A model generated the notes under the pieces. That model ran no database searches and was not told the origin of the DNA. It worked only from the letters and a program-made list of their open reading frames with translations. Positions 10,798-20,000 of a DNA stretch of 64,000 bases are shown in pieces. This DNA is from Macropodus opercularis (Eukaryota; Chordata; Actinopteri; Anabantiformes; Osphronemidae). Positions within the stretch are counted from its first letter, which is position 1. The number at the start of each line of letters is the position of its first letter. The stretch lies in assembly GCA_030770545.1 (NCBI GenBank), contig JAUCMP010000030.1, positions 2,829,001 through 2,893,000 of the forward strand. The letters run 5' to 3'. Position numbers and translations under genes: made by a program.

Positions 10798-11750
10798 CTT
10801 TACATTTCACACTAGGCGTGACTGGACATTACTGTATTTTAACTCACTTCCTAACTTCAGATACTGCTGCGATCTGCCAACCTGTAATCGTTTAGGTGTG
10901 TTTGACAACTCTGTAATCCAGAGGTTTTGCATTTTGCTCTTATTAGAAGCTCTTAATAGATTAGCATTTTCTGTGTTACTGTGCCATGTCCATGAGCGAT
11001 TTATGTTGTAGCTGGTTGGCAAATGACGGGTGAAACTCCCTCATGATGTTGGTGTAAGGTTATTTAAATGTGTAACTCGGCTGTCTAAGCTATGGTGGTG
11101 GGGGGGGGGCTTATTTAAACCAAAAGATGTTTTACACTGTGCAGATGCTACGAGGTGTCTTATTTATTTTTTTAATGAAATGCAGCAGTAGTAGTTTGAT
11201 GACTACACCTTGAGTTGCAAGGTTGCGCTGTTCCTGTACTGAATGCAAACTGGCTTCTGTTCTGACAATGTACAATCACATTTGTTGTCTGTAAATGTGT
11301 GTACAGCACAGTCTCTCACTGTCTTGCTCTGTTGTTCAAATACATGTTAAACATCAGTCTGACTCACCTGCTGGACCTCGCAGGCACAGTAGAGTGATGC
11401 ATTACTAATAAGAAATATTTATTTTAAATTTCAAAATATGAAGCGGTATCTAAAAATATCTAGATCTAAAAGTGCACGTAGCTTGTGAGCGTTTCTTCCT
11501 CGTTTGTGTGCACAGGTCACTCAACATTCTGTTAGGATTACGTTCTTTTTTTTCCATTCGGCTTCATCAGTCTGAGAAAGGACCACAAATTATCCTACAG
11601 GTTGGTTTCACTTCACTTCATTTTGGTCCTTAAAACTGTGTAAAGTTTACAATGTTTGACGGCTATGGACATTTTTACTTCTATTTTCATCAAGCCTTCT
11701 TTAAGTGACCTTCCCAAATAAATAAAGTCCATTAACGCAGCGGTTGAATT
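10798..11750 (+). other. ptpdc1: ptpdc1 3' UTR (probable)
   Basis: Non-coding sequence after the stop. It includes a run of ten Gs at 11100-11109. The best poly(A) signal is at 11717-11726, so the UTR would be about 0.94 kb. Confidence 0.5.
11717..11726 (+). terminator. Candidate poly(A) signal of ptpdc1
   Basis: Two overlapping AATAAA hexamers, followed about 25 nt downstream by a GCTGTTGTTTTTTTTT tract (11751-11766), the expected U/GU-rich downstream element. Confidence 0.5.
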
Positions 11751-11766
11751 GCTGTTGTTTTTTTTT

Positions 11767-12585
11767 CTGCCAGGCCGTTTTGCTCTAATATTTTCCAAAG
11801 GTTGTTAAATTTGCTTGACTCATAAGCTTCCAAAATACAGAAGATCCAGGGGTTCCTCTATTTCTAGCATGAAACCTTTAATAAGATTTATTGATTTCAG
11901 TTCAGTGTGTGCACTAATACACCATTAGACCAGAAAGGGAAGGAATTAATAAACAAGTGGGTTATTTCCACACCCTGCCATGTTTTACATATTCTAATCA
12001 TTTTAAATGTTGTCTTTATTTAAATTACAAATTATAAAGGGCCTTTTAAAGATGTGATTTTTGAATGAATAAATCATCAATAACAACATTTATGAACTGG
12101 TTAATAATGCCTAATAATGTAGAAGCAACGTTTTTAAATGGACTGGAGCTTTGATGTGTTTCAGTATTTACAAAATCTGACTGAAGATGATTTTGATAAT
12201 GTTTTAGACTTTGTTTTAGGTTTTGCTTAATAAATAAAATAATATAATAATATGAAATAATCCTTTGTTGACGATTGAAACTGAAAATAGGTCAACAGAG
12301 TTTTGGACCTGCATCCTGTCCAGACCCTGGAAAGGCTTTACCGTTTCACCTAACACGTAACGACATGATATATGTTGACACTGTGCTGTATGTGGCTTAA
12401 GGGTAACCATGCAGTCCAGAGTTGGCTTGTTGGAAAGCTCCTAGTATTTCTCTATGTTGGAGGCTCCAATTCTAACCGACTCATTTGTGCTTCAGGCTTT
12501 ATCATTATCAGCCAACACTGTATACTCTGTGGTCTGTTAATGAAAGACTCCTTCCTAAAACTGACTCCTGGGTTGCTCAGGTGAC
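11767..12585. other. Intergenic spacer between ptpdc1 and let-7
   Basis: AT-rich sequence with no gene, RNA or clear repeat. A further AATAAA near 12067 could serve a longer ptpdc1 transcript. Confidence 0.5.
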
Positions 12586-12785
12586 TTCCTCTGTGGAGAC
12601 TGGATGTTCACCCCACGTCTGCCTGGTTTTTCTCCACACCCCAGAGACACACAGTCCAGTTAACTGGGGATGGTAAATTGTGTGAGTGGTTGTTTGTCTA
12701 TGTGTGTCCTATGATGTCACGTGTCTCTTGCCTCACGCTCTGCTCCCGCGACCCTGATGAGGACTAAGATGTAGAAGAGGAGGCA
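12586..12785 (-). repeat. Dispersed teleost repeat, copy 2 (inverted)
   Basis: It carries GTTCACCCCACGTCTGCCTG, TGTGTGAGTGGTTGTTTGTC and CCCGCGACCCTGATGAGGA, ending in AGATGTAGAAGAGGAGG. This is the opposite-strand form of the repeat at 4.45 and 29.34 kb. It abuts the CpG-rich start region of the let-7 unit. Confidence 0.6.
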
Positions 12786-12819
12786 GTGAGACAGACATAG
12801 AGGAAAGTCTTAAGAATCT

Positions 12820-13530
12820 GCAGCAGTCGAGGGGACACGCGCGGGGCTAAACTGTAGTCTAGTGTCTGAACAGACGGGGGCGGTAGTGTGTTTGTAACAG
12901 TGTTGTAAGCTCGACAACACCCCACGAAGAAGACAGAGGGTGGAGGTGCATTTCAACATGGCAGACAGGTGGGTAGACCATGTTCACATCCATGTTCCAA
13001 ACTATTCTATCCGCATGCTTCAGCTCACGTTCATTCGAAAGTCCGTCGTGTTGGCTGTAGTCGCTTCGTGGTGGAGGAGGCCGGCGCTGCTTTTTGTTGT
13101 GGCGCGTGCCTTTCTGCTCCACCACGCTGGGACGTGTTGCTAGCTAGTTAGCCGCTGGTGCAGCTAACAAGTTGTAAGGAGCGGTTCACCGGTGTAGCCA
13201 GAGGAATGCGGGGCACCCACGCTCGGTGAAGCTTATGCTTAGGTATCACATGCAGCAGAGCTTCACGTACGACCGAAGCCCCCATCGAGCGGCGCTAGTG
13301 GCGGCGTGCCCGGCCACGCTGGCTCGTCATTGGAACTAGCTAGCGTGCTAGCTTTTACTGCCCGTTTAAGGAGGCAGGTTGTTAGTCCTCATCCCGGGAT
13401 GAACACCGGAAGGTTTAACTTGTGTTTAACGTTGAGCGAATGCCGTCAAACAGCAGACACGAGTCCGCAGAAGGCAACAGCTGTGCGCAATAAAACATCC
13501 AACTGCGCACTGGGCTGATGGTTCCGCTCT
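12820..13530 (+). promoter_or_regulatory. CpG-rich region, probable promoter of the let-7 host transcript
   Basis: CpG dinucleotides are dense here (for example ACACGCGCGGGG, GGGGGCGGTAG, GAGCGGCGCTAGTGGCGGCG) compared with AT-rich flanks. A YY1-like AACATGGCAGAC at 12955-12966 sits against a splice donor CAG|GTGGGT at 12968/12969, a pattern common in first exons of CpG-island promoters. No conserved protein is encoded. Its position 1.8 kb upstream of let-7a on the same strand suggests the pri-let-7 promoter. It could instead be a remote ptpdc1 or wnt7a element. Confidence 0.5.
12955..12968 (+). promoter_or_regulatory. YY1-like motif next to a candidate first-exon donor
   Basis: AACATGGCAGAC resembles the AAGATGGCGGC consensus. 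The GT at 12969-12970 is in a good donor context. A matching acceptor (TCTTCTCCCACAG) ends at 14675. Confidence 0.35.
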
Positions 13531-14674
13531 TTCTCTCAGACTGACGCAGCAGCAGTGTTGTTTTTCGGGCTTACAGCACATTTGCTTGTGAACCGAGGAA
13601 CAACGCACAGGATGAGGGAATGAGGCAGCTTCAGATGCTTGAATGTCAGCACATGTCGCTTTCTGCTCATTTCAGCCTGAAGCTTTAAGGACTGGCTTAT
13701 TAATCAGCGAACCCAAATACAGCAAAGTCCTTTATTTTAATACTTGGATTAAACTAATAACCAGCGTAGTGTTTCCTCACATGTAAAGCTGAGCTGCTGT
13801 TCTCTTTGATCCGCAAGTCGAAGTCTTAATGAGACATTTGAAAACATTAATGTACATTTGTTCACTGTTGTCAGTTATGTTATGGCTTAAACAACTAGCT
13901 TGGAAAAAAAAGTATTAAATGCTGCATGTTCAGAGTAAACGCAGCGTAAACCGCTGAGCCTCATGGGCTGGAGGGTTGTCAAGTAGGGCACACATCACTA
14001 CCAAGTCAAATGGCACTGGGAAATTATTCAAGTGCTGGTAGGATTTACAGGGAGTGAGGCCCCGCGTCTCCGATTGGGTGCCTGAGGCGCATCACATAGC
14101 CAGACTTCAACACTGGAGCTATGTGGAACTGCAGTTCACAGTGTCGGTAATTAATGAATATTAAATGGCTCAGGAAATATGATTTTCAGATGGAACTGGT
14201 AAAATTAGCATGTAAAACATTTAGCCAGAACAACCACGGAGCCCAGGGTTCAGAGAAAACTGCTCTTCATGATCCACCGCTGCCCCAATAGATGGCAGTG
14301 GTATCAAGGCACACCGGAGTTAAATGATGCATTAAACTATGCACTGCTAAGTCTGGCTGTTTTTTAACTAGTACGGGCCACCGACCTAAGCACGCCAGCA
14401 AGTCAGGGTGGTTATAAGGTGTTTGTTTATTGGATGTTAGCTGCTTATTTCATAGCACAGCTGCTGTCCATGGTACTGAAGGGATCGGTTCAGATTCTCA
14501 TGTTGCCCTCAGTGAATGTGAATATTTTTTGTTGTGAATATAAGGGAGAACAATGACATATCTTTCCAGTCACACAGTGTGCACTCGCATGCGGTGTATT
14601 CTGTTTAATTCCTACGGCCCCAAGTGTTGAATTGTCACAGAAGCTAACTTCTCTCTGTCTTCTCTTCTCCCACA
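13531..14674 (+). other. Probable intron of the let-7 host transcript
   Basis: Non-coding. No ORF of interest. A CTCF-like motif lies at 14285-14298. The interval ends in a strong polypyrimidine tract and CACAG at 14671-14675. Confidence 0.4.
14285..14298 (+). promoter_or_regulatory. CTCF-like motif upstream of let-7
   Basis: CCAATAGATGGCAG matches the CTCF core CCASYAGRKGGCRS at all but one position. Motif match only; occupancy is unknown. Confidence 0.3.
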
Positions 14675-14780
14675 GTCTGAAGTCAGCCTGCAGACTGAAC
14701 GTTGCTTGTGCTTTTGGTCTTGGAGCCTGTTCATCACCCGATGCTCAGTTTTGTGGCAACCAGCAGCTTTGTTTGCATTG

Positions 14781-14859
14781 TGGGATGAGGTAGTAGGTTG
14801 TATAGTTTTAGGGTCACACCCGCACTGGGAGATAACTATTCAACCTACTGTCTTTCTCA
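14781..14859 (+). ncRNA. let-7a: let-7a microRNA hairpin
   Basis: The 5' arm 14786-14807 is identical to mature let-7a, with seed TGAGGTAG. The loop contains GGGTCACACCCGCACTGGGA, close to human let-7a-1, and the 3' arm is 14836-14856. The 3' arm reads CTATTCAACCTACTGTC, differing from the usual CTATACAATCTACTGTC at two positions. One change creates a U-U mismatch opposite mature position 16, and the other turns a G-U wobble into G-C. let-7 represses LIN28, RAS and HMG-class targets and drives differentiation. It lies 182 nt upstream of let-7f on the same strand, so they are likely co-transcribed. The small ORFs overlapping it are spurious. Confidence 0.97.
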
Positions 14860-14961
14860 AAGTGTCGGTCACACATCTGTCATCCTACGTGTGGAGCCCA
14901 AAGGGCCAGTTCTCGAACAACAGAGCATCACATGTTCTAAGTGTGTATTCCAGCTGCTTGT

Positions 14962-15050
14962 GCGGTGTGAGGTAGTAGATTGTATAGTTGCAGGGTAGTG
15001 ATTTTGCCCAGTTTAGGAGATAACTATACAATCTATTGCCTTCCCTGAGG
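14962..15050 (+). ncRNA. let-7f: let-7f microRNA hairpin
   Basis: The 5' arm 14968-14989 is identical to mature let-7f, carrying AGTAGATTG instead of the AGTAGGTTG of let-7a. The 3' arm 15024-15045 reads CTATACAATCTATTGCC, as in vertebrate let-7f-1. The loop GGGTAGTGATTTTGCCC also resembles let-7f-1. A let-7a/let-7f pair next to ptpdc1 corresponds to the human 9q22 cluster let-7a-1/f-1/d. No let-7d hairpin follows within the next 1.5 kb. Confidence 0.97.
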
Positions 15051-15443
15051 AGTGGCATGTCTTCGGTATTAAATGTTCTTTCTGAGGCGTCCTCACTTCA
15101 CTTTTGCTAGTTTGACACAGATCCTGACACCGTTATGGTGGTGAAATTAGTTGTTTTTCTTTTACATTTGTTTTACAATCTAGTAAAATATTCTGTAGTT
15201 ACAATTGTACATACATTTAAATGTCCTGTGATTCGTTTTAGTATTTGACATGACTTACAAATTATTTAGCAGTGTAAACCTGCATTTCAGCCTTGTAGCG
15301 ATACAATACGAGGATGTTAGCAGGTTGCGTACAGAAAGATGTGATACTCATGGATTATCATTACTGCTGATGCAATGATGTGTAAGGAATAATTATTGTA
15401 CATGGTTCAGGTGGAGCTAAATTTCTTACTTCTGTTGTTGGCT

Positions 15444-15490
15444 AATAAAATAAACAGTAGTGCATAAAATGTTGTGCATTTGTTGTTTTT
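15444..15490 (+). terminator. Candidate poly(A) site of the pri-let-7 transcript
   Basis: AATAAA at 15444-15449 (followed by another AATAAA-like ATAAAC) is followed by a GTTGTGCATTTGTTGTTTTT tract at 15471-15490, a textbook GU-rich element. It lies 400 nt after let-7f and about 1.1 kb before the wnt7a TATA box, so it would keep the two units separate. Confidence 0.5.
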
Positions 15491-16013
15491 AAAATCTTAG
15501 TCCAGCAAAGAAAGATACATAAAGTAGGTCTTAGCTGGAATGACCAGCTTAAGAAAACATCAGGTTGCAAAAGAACAAAGTAGAGAATAGAGGTGTCAGT
15601 GAAACTGCTGGAACAATAAAATGTTGGCTTAATATATGAAGTGTTATTGTCCTTATGTCTTATTGAGATCAGAAAAACTGACCTGACGGTGATAATTAAA
15701 TGAACTCGATGCAGGCTGGGTCACCGCCTGTCGTTCTGGTGGCTTTTTGAGAGTCAGAACGGTACGAACTGATCCCAGCTGCCGTCGTTTTAGAGGCACA
15801 TCCTGCGTCTCCACGGCTGCTCAACAGGGCAAAGGCCTTTGTTCCAGGGCCTCCAAGCCGCCCAGTCCGTGTGTCAGCCCTTGGTGTTTGCATGACGCAG
15901 GTGGTGCCTGTACTGGACTCTAGCAGAAGCTAGAGGATGTTTTGATCCAGGCTCACAGACGGGTCAGTGCAGACTTATACTGGTGACCACGGTGACAATA
16001 GTTCCACGGGTGT

Positions 16014-16029
16014 CCAGCAGGTGGCGGCA
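16014..16029 (+). promoter_or_regulatory. Near-consensus CTCF motif between let-7 and wnt7a
   Basis: CCAGCAGGTGGCGGCA fits CCASYAGRKGGCRS at every position. Its location between two developmental units transcribed in the same direction suits a boundary role. Binding is inferred, not shown. Confidence 0.45.
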
Positions 16030-16519
16030 CAGTCCTTTCTCTTGGTTAGAAATAATAAAGAAATGGTGATCATTTAATAATATTAACCGGTTTTATTATG
16101 GCCTAAATCTAGTTTCTGTGAAGTGTTGTTCTGGTGATGCAACGAGCATCTTTGTCCAGTAGAACAAAAGTCCGCTTAGGGTTGTCTTTATTATATTTGT
16201 CTGTATTTTAATTGTTTTTACTTACTGACATACTTGTTAAAAAAACCGTCAATTGCAACGTTGAGCTGCTACGCAGAAGAAACGCATTTATACATTTTTT
16301 TGTCTTGTTGCCACATCCAACATTAGGAAAAATGCCTTGTTCCAATCGTTCCATTTGCTCATGGCCTATTTTATAAATTCTCAGTGAAATGTAAAATATA
16401 AAAACATAAGCAAGCAATGTACTTACACCTAATTATGCTACAGCTGCACATTTCCTGTGTTAATTGGTTAATTGAAACGTGATCTGGTGGGGATCGAAAC
16501 GGCCGAACAACACAGATCG

Positions 16520-16950
16520 GTGTGGGAGGGGCGCTTATTATGGAAAGGGGCTAAATATAAAGTGCCCGCCGCGCAGGGTGTCCGTCCGGCGCGGTCCCGC
16601 AGCTGGACCGAGTCTGGGCGAGCTGTCATGTCGCTGCCTGGTGGGGTGCGGAGCTGAGCGTGTACCTGCAGGCTGCTCAGAGGCACATCCTCCGCGGAGA
16701 ACACGCCCTGGTAGAAAAGGTAGACGCGCACTCGGCCCCGCTCACTGAGGAGCCGAGCCGCTTACCTGCACACGACGGCCCCGATGCGCCGCGACAGGCT
16801 GGCACCGCCGGACACCTACCAAATGAAATCAGGACGAGTCCATCCCCGCAAACTTTGGTTTGTCCCGAGAGGCCGGAACACCTGGAGATCCCGCGGGGCT
16901 CGATAGAGGAGTAAAGCCGAGCAGAGATCCGCCGACGGGGCTTGAGCAAC
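16520..16950 (+). promoter_or_regulatory. wnt7a: wnt7a core promoter and 5' UTR
   Basis: A GTGGGAGGGGCGC GC-box-like stretch is followed by a TATA box, TAAATATAAAG, at 16552-16562. A very CpG-rich leader then runs to the ATG at 16951. Transcription would start about 30 bp after the TATA box, near 16590, giving a 5' UTR of about 360 nt. Short open frames in the leader (for example 16660-16914) are upstream ORFs or chance. Confidence 0.6.
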
Positions 16951-17021
16951 ATGAGCAGGAAGACGCGGCGCTGGAGTTTCCATTTTTTCCTGTGCCTTGG
17001 AATAGTGTATCTGAAAATCGG
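16951..17021 (+). CDS. wnt7a: wnt7a exon 1, signal peptide
   Basis: Residues 1-23, starting MSRKTRRWSFHFFLCLGIVY. Human WNT7A begins MNRKARR with the same pattern of charge then hydrophobicity. Donor ATCGG|GTGAGG, leaving two bases of a Gly codon. Confidence 0.92.
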
Positions 17022-20000
17022 GTGAGGTGACAGAGATGAGCCGCAGGCTGTGCGCGTTCACGGGAGGCTGCGCGTAGTTTGTAGAGTTTCCCATCAGAGC
17101 GTCTTTACGTCTGTAGGTTCATGAATGAAGCGTTTCTTCTGGCATCTCCAGAAGGAGCTGTGCTAAACACCTGCAGGTCTCCCGTGGGAGAAGCAGCTCG
17201 CTAACGTCTCACCTTTCCCGCAGGGGGCTGTCCTCGGTGGTGGCGCTGGGGGCCAGCATCATCTGCAACAAGATCCCCGGCCTGGCCCCCCGGCAGAGGA
17301 CGATCTGCCAGAGCCGACCCGACGCCATCATAGTGATCGGGGAGGGAGTTCAGATGGGCATCAACGAGTGTCAGTTTCAGTTCAGGCACGGACGCTGGAA
17401 CTGCTCGGCCCTGGGAGAGAGGACCGTGTTCGGCAAAGAGCTCAAAGTGGGTAGGTTCACTTCGAGTTTGAGTGACAGCTTACAGATGGTTTGTTTCCTC
17501 ACATTAGTCTACGGGGTTTGTGATCTGCCTTTCAACAAGTTTAAATATATTAGAGTCAAATATTTTACTAATATTAAAGGACACATGTTTCAATCTTCTT
17601 AATGTTCGCCTAAAGTTAAGTGTAAAACTAAAGTGTAGTTGCTACTAGTGTTTGTTTTTAATTGCTGAACAATCTTACACCACAACCTTGATAATGGTTC
17701 AAATCATCTCATATTTCATCTTTACTTCCAGACGCCCAACAATATAGCTGCTGAAAATTAGCCATTTAATGTCTAAAAATAGAGCCGTTTCCTCTGAGGT
17801 ACCGACCTCATGTCCTCAAATGTTTGCGGGTCTGAAACTCAGTCTGTACTCGGTGGGAAAATAAGCTGCAGATTTTATCCTGTGTGTGGAATAAGGCTCG
17901 AGGCCATGTTTGGTCCCAAAGACAGAGCACTGCGGAAATAAGCGGAGCGACGTACTGTTCCGCTGTCTTGTCTCTTAAGTTACCCTCATCTGTCTCATAG
18001 ATGGAGATGAAGCTTCCAGCTAAACTAGCTTCATAAAAACACTTCATGTCCGAACAGGTTCTTCCAGGTTTTTCAGCTTCAGGCACATTTAGACGCTTTG
18101 TGCAGTTTATGCATAAACCTTAAGCATTTTACGACTTGTCCTCCAGGGACACAGCAGCACTTGCTTATTGGAACATTTGAATTCAGTGAAAGACAGGTTT
18201 TGGAAAAGGCAGCACCGCCTCAGCGCTTCCAAGCGAACTCTATACCTGCTGACACATTCCCACGTTTTCAGGAGAGCTTTGACTCTGAAGGCTTCTACGG
18301 GGGTTTAACTGTGATGATGAGGATTTTACCGGAGCATTTTTGCAACTTCTCCTCGTTTTGGATTATTTTCAGACGCTCCACCAGGAATCGCCTGTTTTAA
18401 TTTAAAAAAGGCTGCTGGCGTGTAGCACTCAGATTTATGGAGTGGAAATCCATCCATGTAGGGAGGCTGCACGCCTGTCAGATTCACCTCCACAGGGTGG
18501 ATCCCCGTGTGACGGCAGCTGGGAGAAGAGCCAGACAGAGCCTAAACATTTATTACTTCATCTCTCTATAAATGAGTGGTAATGGGTGGAACTGTTAAGC
18601 TACACTGCTGGATTTACAGACCAGCCACAAAGCTGAATTACTTTTGATCATAACTCAAAAACACAATGAAACTGTCCTGCTTCCTGCAAATAGTTTCCTG
18701 TATGAGGGCTTTTCACCTCTAAACTGTTCCATTAGGTCTTTGAGCTCACTCAGCTTTAAGAGAGTGTGTGAATAATGAATTGTGCTTGGCTTGGCTTGTG
18801 TGTTTTATGATTTGGTTTAAGGCAGCAATGCCAGGTATGCGAGGAGGCCCGACCGAATCTGAACGAGTGAATGCTGTTTTTCTCTTTATTGCAGGCAGCA
18901 AGGAGGCTGCGTTCACCTACGCCATCATCGCCGCTGGGGTCGCTCATGCCGTGACCGCAGCCTGCACCCAAGGCAGCCTGAGCGGCTGCGGCTGTGACAA
19001 GGACAAGCAGGGTTTCTACAACAAGGAGGAGGGCTGGAAGTGGGGCGGCTGCTCGGCAGATGTTCACTACGGCCTCGGTTTCTCCAAGATGTTTGTGGAT
19101 GCTCGGGAGATTAAGCAGAATGCCAGAACTCTCATGAATTTACACAACAACGAAGTGGGACGCAAGGTAAGCGGGTCGCCGGGAACACGCGCTGTGCTTT
19201 ACTTTTGGCTGAGCTGTCCCTAAGGCTGCGGCGGTTGTCCTACGGTATGTGCAGAGCGAAGCCAGTCATTGTCTGACTCTGTTTCTAAATGAATCAGCTT
19301 AACATATCAAACCTCTACAGAATGTCTGCATTAAAGCAAATGATCCAACACTCCACCATACATCCTATTGAAGCTGATACAGATCAGGATGTTCAAACAA
19401 ATTTTGTTTAATAATCTACGATATTTGTATTATTTCTATTCTTTATTCAGGAATTAAATCCATTTGTTGACAGACCATTGACTTTGAAACATTCTGTTGA
19501 TACTTGGTTTTCTCTTAATGCAACGTTTGTCCGGTAAAACCCATTTTTATGTTCTAGCACGATAAAGTGCTAAACTGAGATAATGTGCCAAGCATGTAAA
19601 CATCAGCAGGTCGTTATCGTCGGTGTGTTTGCGTCCTGATGTAACATTTGTCTGAAACGTGCAGCAACAACCACACAGAGGTTGTAGCTCGATGAGTAAG
19701 TCAGTAAATAATCTGATTACGTTCGGCTCTCGTGAGTCTGCTGCTACAGGACCAGTCAGCAGATCGTAGTCTGGAGAGGCTGTAACGCAGCAGAGTCTTC
19801 CCGTTTTTAAATCGGTCTAAATGAATGTCTTGATGCTCTGAACATCTGACCGAGCGTCTGTATGCTTTTCTCACTGTGCTGTTAGTCTCCCTGCATGAGG
19901 CAGACTGTGAATGTGACAGATGTGTAATTACTGTAGTAAGGGTTTCATGTGTAACTGCAGATTGAGCAGGTTTTCAGATGTCTTGAGAAGAATAAACAAC

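Larger units (their letters stand above)
15051..16500 (+). other. let-7 downstream region and spacer to wnt7a
   Basis: No coding gene. It contains a strong poly(A) signal (15444), a second AATAAA near 15613, and a near-consensus CTCF motif (16014-16029). The short ORFs here are not recognisable. Confidence 0.55.

Noticed and set aside
14706..14998. Two open frames overlapping the let-7 hairpins
   Set aside because: The conserved feature is the hairpin RNA. The frames run through both arms and have no protein similarity.
16479..16914. Overlapping open frames before the wnt7a ATG
   Set aside because: They lie in the GC-rich 5' leader, where stop codons are rare. None resembles a known protein.
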